The notes below the pieces were generated by a model. It was not told where the DNA came from. It saw nothing but the letters and a program-made list of their open reading frames with translations, and ran no database searches. The position numbers were made by a program, and so were the translations under genes. 64,000 nucleotides of DNA from the NCBI RefSeq assembly GCF_009711055.1, contig NZ_WMJY01000018.1, forward strand, positions 1 through 64,000, read 5' to 3'. The stretch comes from Myroides pelagicus (GTDB taxonomy: Bacteria; Bacteroidota; Bacteroidia; Flavobacteriales; Flavobacteriaceae). Numbering within the stretch: position 1 is the first letter of the stretch; every line of letters starts with the position of its first letter. This document shows, piece after piece, positions 53,609 to 63,973 of this stretch.

Positions 53609-54463
53609 ATGAAATGGCAAGGCCGCAGAGAAAGTAAAAACGTTACAGACAGCCGAGGCAAATCGGCAGCAGGAAAAACAGCACTAGGAGGAGGACTAGT
53701 TGGTATCATTGCGATGTTATTATACATCTTTGGAGGTGATACAGGAAAGCAGATTGCTCCAGTGATAGAGCAGTTAAATACAGGACAACAAACAGAACAA
53801 GTAGAAACCAGACAACTCTCGCAAGAAGAAATTGCTATGGGTAAAATGGTAGCCGTAATGTTTGCTGACACAGAAGATGTTTGGCATAAAGTATTTAGTG
53901 AAAATGGCTTACAATATCGCGAACCAAAAATGGAGTTATTTGACGACAACGTAAACACTAAATGTGGATCTGCAACAGCTGACGTAGGTCCTTTCTACTG
54001 TCCTGCTGATGAAACAGTTTATATGGACTTGCGATTTTTCGAAGAATTACACAACCGGTTTGGTGCCGAAAGAGGAAACTTCGCTATTGCCTATGTCATA
54101 GCACATGAAGTTGGACATCACGTACAAACCCTGTTAGGTACAAATGCCAAAGTACATCAAGCTCAACAAGGAATAAGTAAAAAAGAAGCTAATAAGCTTT
54201 CTGTTGGATTAGAGCTACAAGCTGACTTCTATGCAGGTCTCTGGACAAGATACAACCAAAAACACTTAGAACCAAAAGATATAGAAATCGCCATGAGTGC
54301 TGCTCAAGCTGTTGGAGATGATGCAATCCAAAAGAGAGTAAGTGGTCAAGTAAACCCTGATTCTTTTACCCATGGAACTTCTCAGCAACGCAAAGAGTGG
54401 TTTATGAAAGGTTATAATACCGGAGACATCAAACAAGGAAATACTTTCGACTATATTAGATAG
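53609..54463 (+). CDS. YpfJ-family neutral zinc metallopeptidase
   Basis: 284 residues of the YpfJ/KPN_02809 family. A basic N-terminus (WQGRRESKNVTDSRG) precedes one transmembrane helix (about 27-46), and the catalytic domain lies outside the cytoplasm. The zinc site HEVGH is at 166-170, with the family's ADFYAGLW as the probable third-ligand helix. The conserved CGSATADVGPFYCPAD cysteine pair is present. It is followed 49 bp later by the next membrane-protein gene on the same strand. Peptidase activity is inferred from the family. Confidence 0.9.
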   Translation: MKWQGRRESKNVTDSRGKSAAGKTALGGGLVGIIAMLLYIFGGDTGKQIAPVIEQLNTGQQTEQVETRQLSQEEIAMGKMVAVMFADTEDVWHKVFSENGLQYREPKMELFDDNVNTKCGSATADVGPFYCPADETVYMDLRFFEELHNRFGAERGNFAIAYVIAHEVGHHVQTLLGTNAKVHQAQQGISKKEANKLSVGLELQADFYAGLWTRYNQKHLEPKDIEIAMSAAQAVGDDAIQKRVSGQVNPDSFTHGTSQQRKEWFMKGYNTGDIKQGNTFDYIR

Positions 54464-54512
54464 TCTGAACGACATTAATCATACATAAAATTGGCAGTAG
54501 CCTAAACTTTCA

Positions 54513-55301
54513 ATGAATAACTTAAACGACAAATTAAAACACATAAAAGAAAACGGTTATCTAATAGCTCCTTTCAATGTTATGGGTGAAGCTTTTAGCT
54601 ATTACAAACGTACTGTATTACCCGTAATATCGTCTAGTTTATTTATCTTCTTTGCTGTGATGCTGATTGCTTCTACTGTAATTACCAACAACTTTGAACT
54701 AGATAAAGAAGATCCTGTTGTCATGCAAGAGCAACTAACAGCATTGATGAACGAATGGGTCGGTCTATTGGCTACACCGCCATACTTATACTACTACTTA
54801 CTTGCTTCAGTAATAGCGACCGCATTGAGTAGTATAGTAATTGCAGGTTTTTTTAAGATGAATGCAGATGCGGCCATGGGTAGATACCCTCGTTTTTTAA
54901 GTGCTTTTAAATATTTTGTCAGTATTAAAGGTCTTTATGTATTTATAGCAGTAATTATTATTTCAAGCCTATTTACAATTATTTCAGTTCCGTTGCAGTT
55001 AATGGAATTAGGTATGGTTGCACTTGCCTTAAACTGGTTGATTCACACACTGACAATATTTACTATCCCCCTAATCATTTTTGGTGATAGTAAGCCACTA
55101 GCTGCTATAAAGAATAGTATTATGGTAGTAAATAAACAACCTATTCCAATCATACTTACTATAGTTTTAAATTACTTCCTATTAATGAGTAGTTTATTCT
55201 TATTTATAATTGGAATACTATTGTTCTTACCTTACTTGTTTTCAATCTATTTCACTTTGTACAGACAAGTTATAGGATACTTCCCAACAGAAGAGAAATA
55301 G
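54513..55301 (+). CDS. multi-pass membrane protein of unknown function
   Basis: 262 residues with about six transmembrane helices (about 35-58, 88-110, 130-150, 152-185, 205-230, 230-252). An N-terminal cytoplasmic stretch reads LKHIKENGYLIAPFNVMGEAFSYYKR. The pattern of glycerophosphoryl-type or BPSS1780-like inner-membrane proteins is suggestive but not certain, and I give no name. It follows the metallopeptidase gene after 49 bp, likely as a two-gene operon, and is closed by the terminator at 55320-55352. Confidence 0.7.
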   Translation: MNNLNDKLKHIKENGYLIAPFNVMGEAFSYYKRTVLPVISSSLFIFFAVMLIASTVITNNFELDKEDPVVMQEQLTALMNEWVGLLATPPYLYYYLLASVIATALSSIVIAGFFKMNADAAMGRYPRFLSAFKYFVSIKGLYVFIAVIIISSLFTIISVPLQLMELGMVALALNWLIHTLTIFTIPLIIFGDSKPLAAIKNSIMVVNKQPIPIILTIVLNYFLLMSSLFLFIIGILLFLPYLFSIYFTLYRQVIGYFPTEEK

Positions 55302-55319
55302 TCGTTATAAACTATAACA

Positions 55320-55352
55320 AAAGGCTGAGACATTCATTGTCTCAGCCTTTTG
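55320..55352. terminator. bidirectional terminator
   Basis: 14-bp stem (55320-55333 with 55339-55352), 5-nt loop, A/T flanks, between the membrane protein gene and the yifB remnant. Confidence 0.8.
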
Positions 55353-55360
55353 TTATTTCA

Positions 55361-55967
55361 TTATCCCAACCAGCCTTCGCGATCTAGACTTCTATATTGA
55401 ATAGCTTCTCCGATATGATGCGCTAATATTGCTTCTTGACTATCTAAATCAGCAATTGTACGTGCAACTTTTAAGATTCGATCATAAGCCCGTGCAGATA
55501 GATTTAATCGTTGCATAGCTTGTTTTAAAAGTCCTAAGGACTGTTCATCTAATGAACAAAATTTTCTAATTAAAGGAGAAGTCATTTGAGCGTTGTAATG
55601 CCCCCAATAATACTTTACATTGTTCTATCTAGCGATACCATCCTCATAATCATACACTTATCAACTTCTATTGTAGATACTATCTGTTCAGATACAATCA
55701 ATTTTCCAAGTGCTAAGGTCAAATCATAAAGCAGATTCTTCCTTTCTTTCTCATATTAGCAGGCGCTAGATTGACAGTAATTCGCTTGACGGGCAATTTA
55801 TAACCTATATTTGTCAAAGCAGCTACTATTCGATAGCTACTTTCCTCAATAGCACTATCTGGCAAACCTACTAAGTGATAGCTAATACCTTTATCAATAT
55901 GGACTTCTACAGTTACTGTCGTAGCCTCAATGCCAAATACGGCACTACCAAAAACTTTTGTTAACAT
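55361..55967 (-). pseudogene. yifB: yifB/comM (Mg-chelatase-like ATPase) remnant with large internal deletion
   Basis: Two separated parts of a YifB/ComM-like AAA protein. The N-terminal part (from 55967) starts MLTKVFGSAVFGIEATTVTVEVHIDKG and runs through RITVNLAPANMRKKG; a frameshift there leads to a premature stop, but a shifted frame continues as LALGKLIVSEQI. The C-terminal part (from about 55610) reads [15 protein letters not shown] and [22 protein letters not shown] to the natural end. Roughly 300 residues, the whole ATPase core with Walker motifs, are missing. By family length (about 510 residues) this is a non-functional relic. The loss would remove a factor linked to DNA uptake and branch migration. 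Confidence 0.85.
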
Positions 55968-56262
55968 ACTCTGGCTATTTATAATAATATTTTCTTAAAC
56001 CTGGAATATTCTTCAAAAAAACACCACACTTCCTAACTACATCAGACTTCCATAGTGTGGAACGTATCCACAAGAAGCTACACTTAGCCCTTTAAAGAGT
56101 ATTAATACTTCAGGAGATCAAAAAAAGTGAACAACCCAAAACAACAAACTATAAATCAATAACTTACTAAAACCAAACCAAGTATTTTTTTGCGTCCATT
56201 AGAGTTTGGCACTAGTATTGAATAGTATAACACAGATTAAACCTCACCTTTTTAACAATTAA
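55968..56262. other. intergenic region upstream of the efflux operon
   Basis: AT-rich spacer of 295 bp. A TTTG at 56205 and TAGTATT near 56214 are weak promoter-like elements; no clean TAnnTTTG box or operator was recognised. Confidence 0.4.
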
Positions 56263-57432
56263 ATGAATTTAACAAAGATGATAACAAGTAAAAAAACAGT
56301 TTTAATAGCCATTTCAGCTTTAATAATGATCGGAACATTAATTGGAATTAACAGCTGCAATATGGGTTCTACTAAGAAATTAGACCCTAAGGAAAATGCC
56401 TTAGCACTTCCTATTATTACTGTTGATACAGCTACTGCTATCACAGTAAAAGATTATATCGGTAATATCGAAGGAAAAATAAATGTAGAAATACGACCAC
56501 AAGTTGAAGGTATTCTTGAAAAGATATTCGTAGATGAAGGTTCTTTTGTTCATGAAGGACAACCTCTATTTCAAGTTGATGCATTGCCTTACCAAGAAAT
56601 ACTAAACAATATGATCGCTACAGAGAATGTAGAAAAAGCTAAATTGAAAAACGCCAAATTAGAAATTGACCGTCTAAAACCACTAATTGACAATGAGGTA
56701 ATCGCGGAAGTACAATTAGAAACAGCTAAGGCGAACTACGAAATAGCCCGTGCATCACTAGCTAAAGCAAGTGCTGCAGTGGCAAGTGCTCAAATCAACC
56801 TAAACTACACTATTATTAAAGCACCTGTGAGTGGATATATTGGTAGAATGCCAAAACGCATTGGTAACTTGGTTTCTAAAAGTGATAAAGAGCCTCTTAC
56901 AGTCCTTTCAGATGTTAGTGAAGTATATGTCTACTTCGGAATGAGTGAATCCGACTTCTTATATTTCAGTAAAGACAACAAAACAATCACGGACTCTACT
57001 ACTGCCAAAAGCAATGGAACAATGCTACCTGAAGTAACCTTAATCCTTGCTGATGGTCATGAATACGCTGAAAAAGGAAAAGTAGATATGATTAATGGTC
57101 AAGTTAACCGTACTACTGGTTCTATATCTGTTCGTGCTTCTTTTCCCAATTCTAAAGACGTAATGCGATCAGGTAATACGGGTACCGTAAAAGTAAAAGA
57201 AACGAAACCTAGTGTCATTATGATACCACAAGAAGTTACAACTTCTATTCAAGACAAAACATTCGTTTACATCTTAGATAGTGAAGACAAGGTAAAACTA
57301 CAATCAATCACTGTTGACGGAGTTTCCGGAGGTAACTTTATTGTACCTAACGGACTTGCGATTGGGGATCGCGTAATAAAGACTGGTTTTGACAAGCTTA
57401 CAGAAGGAATGTATGTAAAGCCTATTAATTAA
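56263..57432 (+). CDS. RND efflux periplasmic adaptor (membrane fusion protein)
   Basis: 389-residue HlyD-family adaptor. The signal peptide ends in lipobox GINSC (C32). A barrel-sandwich segment has NVEIRPQVEGILEKIFVDEGSFVHEGQPLFQVD, then a helical hairpin (about 105-175), the mirrored NLNYTIIKAPVSGYIGRM, and beta-barrel domains. It links the inner-membrane pump to the outer-membrane factor, with both encoded next in the operon (50 bp to the pump gene). AcrA/MexA-like; substrate range is not inferable. Confidence 0.93.
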   Translation: MNLTKMITSKKTVLIAISALIMIGTLIGINSCNMGSTKKLDPKENALALPIITVDTATAITVKDYIGNIEGKINVEIRPQVEGILEKIFVDEGSFVHEGQPLFQVDALPYQEILNNMIATENVEKAKLKNAKLEIDRLKPLIDNEVIAEVQLETAKANYEIARASLAKASAAVASAQINLNYTIIKAPVSGYIGRMPKRIGNLVSKSDKEPLTVLSDVSEVYVYFGMSESDFLYFSKDNKTITDSTTAKSNGTMLPEVTLILADGHEYAEKGKVDMINGQVNRTTGSISVRASFPNSKDVMRSGNTGTVKVKETKPSVIMIPQEVTTSIQDKTFVYILDSEDKVKLQSITVDGVSGGNFIVPNGLAIGDRVIKTGFDKLTEGMYVKPIN

Positions 57433-57482
57433 CCCTCCCTATAATATTTGAGATTAAAAATCACCTTACAAATTAAGATACT

Positions 57483-60400
57483 ATGTTAAAAGCTATTATA
57501 CAGCGTCCTATACTAGCTACTGTAATATCGATTATGTTCGTATTACTTGGTTTAGTAGGACTTACACTATTACCTATCACTCGTTTTCCTGAAATTGCCC
57601 CACCTAGTGTGACAGTATCTACTTCCTACCCTGGAGCAAATGCAGAAACAGTAGCGCAAAGTGTATTACTTCCTATAGAAGAATCAATCAATGGAGTTGA
57701 TAATATGACTTACATTAGCTCAAAAGCGAGTAATAGTGGGTCTGGTACGATCAACGTTTTCTTTAAAGCAGGAACAGACCCTGACCAAGCAGCAGTTAAT
57801 GTACAAAATCGCGTAAGTAAAGCATCGAGTAATTTGCCTTCTGAGGTCAATGAAAATGGTATCTCAGTTACACCTCGTCAGAGTGGTAACATCATGACAA
57901 TCAACTTCTATAGTGATCATCCTGAAGAAGTTTATGACGAAACATTTCTTCAAGCCTATACACAGATCAACATCAATCGCGAATTACTACGTGTACCTGG
58001 TGTAGCTTCTGTGGGCCGTATTGGAGCACGTGACTACTCAATGAGAACATGGCTTAATCCAGAAAAATTAGCCCTATATAACTTAACTCCACAAGATATT
58101 ATTGCTTCTATCAAAGACCAAAACTTTGAAATTGCACCAGGTAACTTTGGAGAAACTTCTGAGGAAGCTTTTGAAACAGCCTTAAAACACAAAGGTAGAT
58201 TTAGCTTACCTGAGGAATACGAAAATATTATTATCAAAACAAATGTAGATGGTTCTGTATTAAAGCTGAAAGATGTAGCAAGAGTTGAGTTTGGAGCTTC
58301 GAACGTTGGTAGTGACAATAGTGTAAATGGGTTTCCTGGACTAACAATGAACATCACACAGACGGCTGGCTCAAATGCTAGAGATATCGATATTGCTGTT
58401 CGAAAAGTTCTTGAACGCTTATCTACGTCATTCCCTAAAGGAATACATTATGATATCAGCTATTCAGTAAAAGATCAGATCGACGAATCAATCAGTCAAG
58501 TACAACATACTTTATTTGAGGCCTTTTTCTTGGTATTTGTTATTGTATATCTATTCTTACAAGATTTTAGATCAACAATAATCCCCGTAATTGCAATTCC
58601 TATTTCATTAATTGGAACATTGTTTTTCATCTACTTGATGGGATTCTCCATCAATATTTTGACAATGTTTGCTTTGGTACTAGCGATTGGTATTGTAGTA
58701 GATGATGCCATTGTCGTTGTAGAAGCGATACATGAGAAGATGCATCACACTGGAATGAAAGCAAAAGAGGCTACTATCTCAACAATGAGTGAAATTACTA
58801 GAGCGATTATTTCGATTACATTAGTAATGTCCGCTGTTTTTTTACCAGTAGGATTTATGCAAGGACCAGCAGGTATATTTTACAAACAATTTGCTTATAC
58901 CCTAGCCTTTGCCATTCTAATCTCAGCAGTTAATGCATTGACTTTAAGTCCTGCCCTTTGTGCATTGTTTCTAAAACAACCAAGTGGTGAAGAATATGCT
59001 ACTAACAAAGAAACCAATAAATTCAAAAGAATAAGTGGTCGCTTTTTCTTCTCGTTTAATACCGCATTTGACACGTTCACAGAGAAGTATGTTGCTACAA
59101 TTAAGAAATTAATCAATAACAAAAAAATTGCTATCAGTGGATTAACATTAATCATAGGAGTTGGAGTATTCTTTTTATATAAGACACCCTCATCATTTAT
59201 CCCGAGAGAAGATGACAGTTTTCTAACTTACTCATTAGCTATGCCACCTGGTGCCTCATTAGCACGTACTAAAGTAGCATTAGCAAAAGCCGACAGTATT
59301 CTAAAGAAAAGAACAGATATCGAAGGTATGACGGCAATCTCTGGATATAATGCTATTGATGGTAATGCAAGTCCATCTTTTGCCGTAGGTTTTATTAATT
59401 TGAAACCATACAAAGATAGAGGTGATGAAAAGAATATAGACAAAATTATGAGTCAAATCAAAGAGGACTTATCTGTGATTAATGAAGCTACATTCAATGT
59501 ATTCCCAAGACCAACTATCCAAGGGTTTGGTGACTTTGGAGGTATTGAGTTTGTTCTCCAAGACCGTATGGGTGGAGGGTTTGATGAATTTAGCAAAACA
59601 GCAGAAGACGTTATAGCTCAATTGAATGAAAGACCTGAGATTGACAACGCATTTACTTCTTTCAAGGCGAACTTCCCTCAATACTTATTAGAGATTGACT
59701 ATGCTAAAGCAAAATCTCTTGGAGTGAGTGTAAAAGAATTAATGACCACTATCAAAAACTACTACGGTAGAATCAAAGCAGGAGACTTTAATCGATTTGG
59801 ACGTACTTATCGCGTTTATATGCAAGCAGATATAGAATATAGAGAAAGTCCTCAATCATTTAATTCTATCTATGTCCGCAATAAAGATGGTGAAATGTTA
59901 CCTGCAAGTACTTTGATTAAGTTGAAAAAAGTATTAGGTCCACAAACTGTAACAAGATATAATTTATACAATGCTATATCTATTAAAACAAATCCAGCTC
60001 CTGGCTATAGTACAGGTGATGCGATGAAAGCAATCGATGAAGTAACTTCAAAAATGCCTGGTAACTACTCGTATGAATATACTGGTATGTCATTAGAAGA
60101 AAAAGATTCAGGTAATCAAGCTATCTTAATTTTTGCATTAAGTATAATCTTTGTTTACTTCTTATTATGTGCTCAGTACGAAAGCTATTTGTTACCTATT
60201 GCCATCTTACTGACTGTACCTACAGGATTACTAGGTGTAGCACTATTTGTCAATTTGGCTGGCTTACAAAACAACATATACGTACAAGTAGGGTTAATTA
60301 TGTTGATTGGTCTATTGGCAAAGAATGCTATCCTTATTGTAGAGTTTGCTTTACAACAAAGAAGAAGGGGGTTATCAATCTTTGACGCCGCGGTAGAAGG

Positions 60401-60632
60401 TGCAAAAATGAGGTTACGACCTATCTTGATGACTTCATTTGCCTTCGTAGCAGGTCTAGTACCTTTGATGTTTACAGTCGGACCTTCTGCACAAGGTAAT
60501 CATTCAATTAGTTTTTCTGCCGCAGGTGGAATGATTTTTGGAGTAATTGCTGGTATATTTATTATACCTGTATTGTTCTACATTTTCCAAAACTGGGATG
60601 AAAAACTAAAAGCAAAATTTACTAACGAATAA
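57483..60632 (+). CDS. RND efflux transporter, HAE1 family (AcrB-like)
   Basis: 1049-residue proton-driven multidrug pump. Typical N-terminus [24 protein letters not shown], twelve expected transmembrane helices and two large periplasmic loops. The proton-relay aspartates D407 and D408 are present in [12 protein letters not shown], and the relay lysine in [12 protein letters not shown] (K947). These are the same positions or close to those in AcrB, so the pump should be active. It is the middle gene of a three-gene operon; the outer-membrane factor starts 12 bp after its stop. No local regulator is seen, so control is elsewhere or global. Confidence 0.95.
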   Translation: MLKAIIQRPILATVISIMFVLLGLVGLTLLPITRFPEIAPPSVTVSTSYPGANAETVAQSVLLPIEESINGVDNMTYISSKASNSGSGTINVFFKAGTDPDQAAVNVQNRVSKASSNLPSEVNENGISVTPRQSGNIMTINFYSDHPEEVYDETFLQAYTQININRELLRVPGVASVGRIGARDYSMRTWLNPEKLALYNLTPQDIIASIKDQNFEIAPGNFGETSEEAFETALKHKGRFSLPEEYENIIIKTNVDGSVLKLKDVARVEFGASNVGSDNSVNGFPGLTMNITQTAGSNARDIDIAVRKVLERLSTSFPKGIHYDISYSVKDQIDESISQVQHTLFEAFFLVFVIVYLFLQDFRSTIIPVIAIPISLIGTLFFIYLMGFSINILTMFALVLAIGIVVDDAIVVVEAIHEKMHHTGMKAKEATISTMSEITRAIISITLVMSAVFLPVGFMQGPAGIFYKQFAYTLAFAILISAVNALTLSPALCALFLKQPSGEEYATNKETNKFKRISGRFFFSFNTAFDTFTEKYVATIKKLINNKKIAISGLTLIIGVGVFFLYKTPSSFIPREDDSFLTYSLAMPPGASLARTKVALAKADSILKKRTDIEGMTAISGYNAIDGNASPSFAVGFINLKPYKDRGDEKNIDKIMSQIKEDLSVINEATFNVFPRPTIQGFGDFGGIEFVLQDRMGGGFDEFSKTAEDVIAQLNERPEIDNAFTSFKANFPQYLLEIDYAKAKSLGVSVKELMTTIKNYYGRIKAGDFNRFGRTYRVYMQADIEYRESPQSFNSIYVRNKDGEMLPASTLIKLKKVLGPQTVTRYNLYNAISIKTNPAPGYSTGDAMKAIDEVTSKMPGNYSYEYTGMSLEEKDSGNQAILIFALSIIFVYFLLCAQYESYLLPIAILLTVPTGLLGVALFVNLAGLQNNIYVQVGLIMLIGLLAKNAILIVEFALQQRRRGLSIFDAAVEGAKMRLRPILMTSFAFVAGLVPLMFTVGPSAQGNHSISFSAAGGMIFGVIAGIFIIPVLFYIFQNWDEKLKAKFTNE

Positions 60633-60644
60633 ATTGATACAACA

Positions 60645-62120
60645 ATGATGAATAGCTCAAAAAGAATAGCAACCTATACAATATTTACGATATTTATCGC
60701 AAGTGCTTTGGTGCTCAACTCTTGTGCTCCTCAATCAAAATATAAAGCACCTAATTTAGATGTTCCTGATCATTTTAGAGGTCAGGATACACTAAACATT
60801 GCACAAGATTCAACAACTATAGCAGATATCCCGTGGCGTGAATTCTTTGAAGACGAACAGTTAATTGACTTAATTGACAAAGGATTAGCGCATAACTTTG
60901 ATATGTTGACAGCTATCAAAAACCTAGATATTGCTAATCAACGTGCTAAACAAGCAAAAGTAGAATGGCTACCTTCTTTAGACCTAGCCTTGGGAAGTGT
61001 TAATTACCAGTTTAGATCTAAAAACTATTATGGCTCTCCTTCTAGTAGCTACTACAATCACAAAGGAGAAGAAGCGCCAGAAAACATGTTTGTCAATTCA
61101 GTACAATATGGTTCAGGTCTATCTTTTAGTTGGGAGCTGGACATTTGGGGAAAGATAAAAAGCAAGAACAAAGTAGCCTTAGCAGATTATTTAAAAACTG
61201 CAGAGGCTACAAAAGCAGTACAAACAAGATTAATTGCTAGTATAGCTGAAGGATATTACAACTTATTATTACTTGATGCTCAAATGGAGGTTGCGCAAAC
61301 CAACTATGACTTGACTAAAAACACATTAAAAATAGTTGAACTTCAAAGAGATGCAGGTCAAATCACTTCCTTAGCAATTCAACAAACCAAAAACCAAATG
61401 TTAGTTGCTAAAGCTTTAATTCCTTCTCTCAAACAACAAATTGCTAATCAAGAAAACGCATTGTCTTTATTAACTGGACAACTGCCAACAGATATCCAAC
61501 GTGAAACTAAGTTAGCTGAAGCAAATACAAATGAAATTCTTGCAACTAGTGTTCCTTTACACATGTTAAGCATGCGACCAGATGTCAAATCAGCAGAACT
61601 AAATCTTCAGGCAAAGAATGCACTAGTTGGCGTAGCTCAAGCGAGTAGATACCCTTCCTTATCAATAGATCTAACAGGAGGACTTAACAGTGTACTGACT
61701 AGAAACTGGTTTGATATCCCAGGTTCATTGTTTGGTGGTATCATAGCCAAAGCAACAAACCCAATTTTCAATAAACGAAAACTAAAAACAAACTTCGAAG
61801 TAGCAAAAATAGATAGGGAGAAAGCAGAAATAGATTTACAACGAACTGTTTATACAGCTATCACAGAAGTAACTGACGCATTAATGAATCTAAAAACAGT
61901 AGATGAACAAATCGAAATAGCTGCTGAACAAGTAACAACCTCTAGGCTAGGTGTTAAACAATCAAACTTGCTATTTAACAGTGGATATGCTACCTATATC
62001 GAGGTTATTAATGCTCAAAAGAACTTATTAGATAGTGAACTAAATCTAAACAAATTTAGACAAGCTAAACTAATATCACGCATTAATTTGTACAAAACAC
62101 TTGGTGGAGGTTGGAAATAA
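60645..62120 (+). CDS. RND outer-membrane factor, NodT/TolC family lipoprotein
   Basis: 491 residues. Signal peptide with lipobox VLNSC (C27), then an OMF barrel and helical tunnel repeated twice. It starts SLDLALGSVNYQ-like, contains SWELDIWGKIKSKNKVALADYLKTAEATKA, and has the second-half repeat GVAQASRYPSLSIDLTGGL. NodT-type length. It completes the tripartite pump with the adaptor and the RND protein (12-bp gap). Confidence 0.93.
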   Translation: MMNSSKRIATYTIFTIFIASALVLNSCAPQSKYKAPNLDVPDHFRGQDTLNIAQDSTTIADIPWREFFEDEQLIDLIDKGLAHNFDMLTAIKNLDIANQRAKQAKVEWLPSLDLALGSVNYQFRSKNYYGSPSSSYYNHKGEEAPENMFVNSVQYGSGLSFSWELDIWGKIKSKNKVALADYLKTAEATKAVQTRLIASIAEGYYNLLLLDAQMEVAQTNYDLTKNTLKIVELQRDAGQITSLAIQQTKNQMLVAKALIPSLKQQIANQENALSLLTGQLPTDIQRETKLAEANTNEILATSVPLHMLSMRPDVKSAELNLQAKNALVGVAQASRYPSLSIDLTGGLNSVLTRNWFDIPGSLFGGIIAKATNPIFNKRKLKTNFEVAKIDREKAEIDLQRTVYTAITEVTDALMNLKTVDEQIEIAAEQVTTSRLGVKQSNLLFNSGYATYIEVINAQKNLLDSELNLNKFRQAKLISRINLYKTLGGGWK

Positions 62121-62139
62121 TCTTCAATAAACAGCACTT

Positions 62140-62175
62140 AAAAAGGGGGAATCTTTACAGGTTTCCCTTTTTTTT
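62140..62175 (+). terminator. weak terminator after the efflux operon
   Basis: AAAAAGGG..GAAA / TTTCCCTTTTTTTT imperfect stem followed by a T-run, 20 bp after the operon's last stop. Confidence 0.5.
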
Positions 62176-62240
62176 GGATCTGTTCCTTTATACACTAGAG
62201 GAATCAGTCTCAGACCTCTCTTTTTACGTTATTTGAAGAA

Positions 62241-62333
62241 TACGTGCACCTTTCTTGAGGTTTTCTTGCCAAGAAAATACTTCTGGGCAGGCAAACTGCA
62301 CGTAATCTGCACGCATTGGGCAAGAATGGCAAC
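62241..62333. repeat. dispersed 69-bp repeat element, copy B
   Basis: The 69-bp core 62265-62333 matches 11588-11656 (about 80%), with conserved CTTGCCAAGA, TACTTCTGGGC, CTGCACGTA and CTGCACGCAT blocks and inverted TTGCCA/TGGCAA ends. The upstream TACGTGCA (62241-62248) can pair with TGCACGTA inside the core. Confidence 0.6.
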
Positions 62334-62348
62334 ACTTCCCCAAAAAAA

Positions 62349-62370
62349 AGGAAAAGATTGCTCTTTTCCT
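62349..62370 (-). terminator. terminator of the mltG operon
   Basis: 8-bp stem (62349-62356 with 62363-62370), 6-nt loop, followed on the minus strand by T8, 34 bp after the mltG stop. Confidence 0.7.
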
Positions 62371-62403
62371 CTTACAAATATCTATTCAAAAAAATATTTT
62401 ACG

Positions 62404-63441
62404 CTATCTAATACCTGCTCTATTTAAGTAAGCGTGGTATTTCGCACTATTTGCATTGTGCTGTGCTAATGTTTTAGCAAATTCATGATATCCCATACGA
62501 TCTACACTTGCACAAAAATAAATATAATCATGTTGCTCTGGGTTTAAAACCGCTTCAATTGAATTTTTATCAGGCATAGTAATTGGTCCTGGTGGTAATC
62601 CAGCATTTTTATAGGTATTATATGGCGAATCAATTTCCTTGTGCTTGTTATACACACGATATATCTTTTCATCAAAATCACCTGTATATTTTTTATAAGC
62701 ATAAACTAAAGTAGGATCAGCTTGCAAAGGCATACCGATTTTCAAACGATTCAAATAGGCACCTGCTACCTTTGGTCGTTCATCAGCTTTCACGGTTTCT
62801 TTCTGAACGATAGATGCCAAAATAGACACTTCTACAGGAGTCAATCCAATAGCTTCTGCTTTTTTCAAACGCTCCTCATTCCAAAAACGAACATACTCTC
62901 CTTGTAATTTATTGCGTAATTTTATAGGATTGACATTCCAATAAAATTCATAAGTGTCTGGTAAGAATACAACTAATACATTCTCAGGTGTTAGATTATT
63001 ATCAGCTAAGAATGTTTTGTTTAAAAACGTCTCAAGTAAAATAATACTATCCGATTCGACTTGTGTTGCAATACGACCTGCCAAATTCTCGATGCGTTCT
63101 TGATTATTAAATGTTACTCGTGTAGGTTTGTTATCGCGTAACGCTTGAATAATATCGTAGTTGTTCATTCCATTTCTCAACTTAAAACGACCATTAATCA
63201 CCAAGGCATCATAATTTCGTTGTTCTGCAATAGATTTAAAACTCTCTACATCATTAAGGTAAGGTGTTAGTGTCTTTACTACCGTATCAAAGTTATCCGT
63301 TTCTCTGACATAAATATACTCTTTCTCGTCCCATCCTTGTAGATTGCTATTAAAAGCACTTCCATACCAAATATATAGATAGCCTAATATTCCAAATGCA
63401 CCAAGCACAGTAGCTAGAATAAAAATATTCTTTAATTTCAT
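62404..63441 (-). CDS. mltG: endolytic murein transglycosylase
   Basis: 345-residue YceG-family enzyme that cuts nascent glycan strands and sets their length. One N-terminal transmembrane helix (about 5-27) anchors it, with the catalytic domain in the periplasm. The YceG core has VFLPDTYEFYWN, the catalytic Glu in SILASIVQKETVKADERP, and YLNRLKIGMPLQADPTLVYA. The C-terminal SPYNTYKNAGLPPGPI is diagnostic. It follows the GNAT gene (10-bp gap) and ends at a terminator. Confidence 0.94.
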   Translation of the reverse strand: MKLKNIFILATVLGAFGILGYLYIWYGSAFNSNLQGWDEKEYIYVRETDNFDTVVKTLTPYLNDVESFKSIAEQRNYDALVINGRFKLRNGMNNYDIIQALRDNKPTRVTFNNQERIENLAGRIATQVESDSIILLETFLNKTFLADNNLTPENVLVVFLPDTYEFYWNVNPIKLRNKLQGEYVRFWNEERLKKAEAIGLTPVEVSILASIVQKETVKADERPKVAGAYLNRLKIGMPLQADPTLVYAYKKYTGDFDEKIYRVYNKHKEIDSPYNTYKNAGLPPGPITMPDKNSIEAVLNPEQHDYIYFCASVDRMGYHEFAKTLAQHNANSAKYHAYLNRAGIR

Positions 63442-63451
63442 CGTGTTTTTA

Positions 63452-63973
63452 TTAATATATTAGTTGATATAATCCTTCATCTTTATAGGTATTCCCTACC
63501 CTTGTCCAAGCTTTTTTAATGCCTACTAACTCAAAACCAGCTTGTTCGAACAAAGCAATACTTGCCTTATTATCTACTGCAACATTAGCATATAATTGAT
63601 TGAGATGCAAATAGTTGACACCATAATCTACGATCATTGCAAGTGCAGCTGTCCCAATACCTTTATTTCTATCTTCTGCATATTGAACTACGATACCAAC
63701 ACCTGCTCGATTATTCTTGGGGTCGTAATCAAATAAATCAATTAAACCTAAAACTTTGTCTGTCACCGAATCGCAAATCACCAAGCGCAGTTGCTTTGCC
63801 TCATAAATATCTTGATGCGCATTTTCTAAATACTGACGAATAAGAAAGCGACTATAAGGTGTCTGTGTATTACTCACTTCCCAAAGTTTCATGTCGTTCT
63901 CTATCTCATAGATAAACGATAAATCCTCTGGTTCTAGTGCTCTTAAATAAATATTATCCCCTTGAATAAACAT
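63452..63973 (-). CDS. GNAT-family N-acetyltransferase
   Basis: 173-residue GNAT protein of the RimJ/RimL or SpeG-like group. It starts with IYLRALEPEDLSFIYEIEND, has the acetyl-CoA loop in EDRNKGIGTAALAMIVDY (R-x-x-G-x-G/A-like) and the C-terminal VAVDNKASIALFEQAGFELVG. The substrate could be a protein N-terminus, a polyamine or an antibiotic; it cannot be decided from sequence. It begins 27 bp from the window edge and is upstream of mltG by 10 bp, probably in one operon. Confidence 0.85.
   Translation of the reverse strand: MFIQGDNIYLRALEPEDLSFIYEIENDMKLWEVSNTQTPYSRFLIRQYLENAHQDIYEAKQLRLVICDSVTDKVLGLIDLFDYDPKNNRAGVGIVVQYAEDRNKGIGTAALAMIVDYGVNYLHLNQLYANVAVDNKASIALFEQAGFELVGIKKAWTRVGNTYKDEGLYQLIY

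Noticed and set aside
53578-53958. 125-aa ORF antisense to the YpfJ-like metallopeptidase gene
   Set aside because: Cys/Ser-rich translation typical of a reverse-strand shadow; the sense strand encodes a well-conserved family protein.
58034-58357. 107-aa ORF antisense to the RND pump gene
   Set aside because: Shadow frame over the conserved pump sequence.
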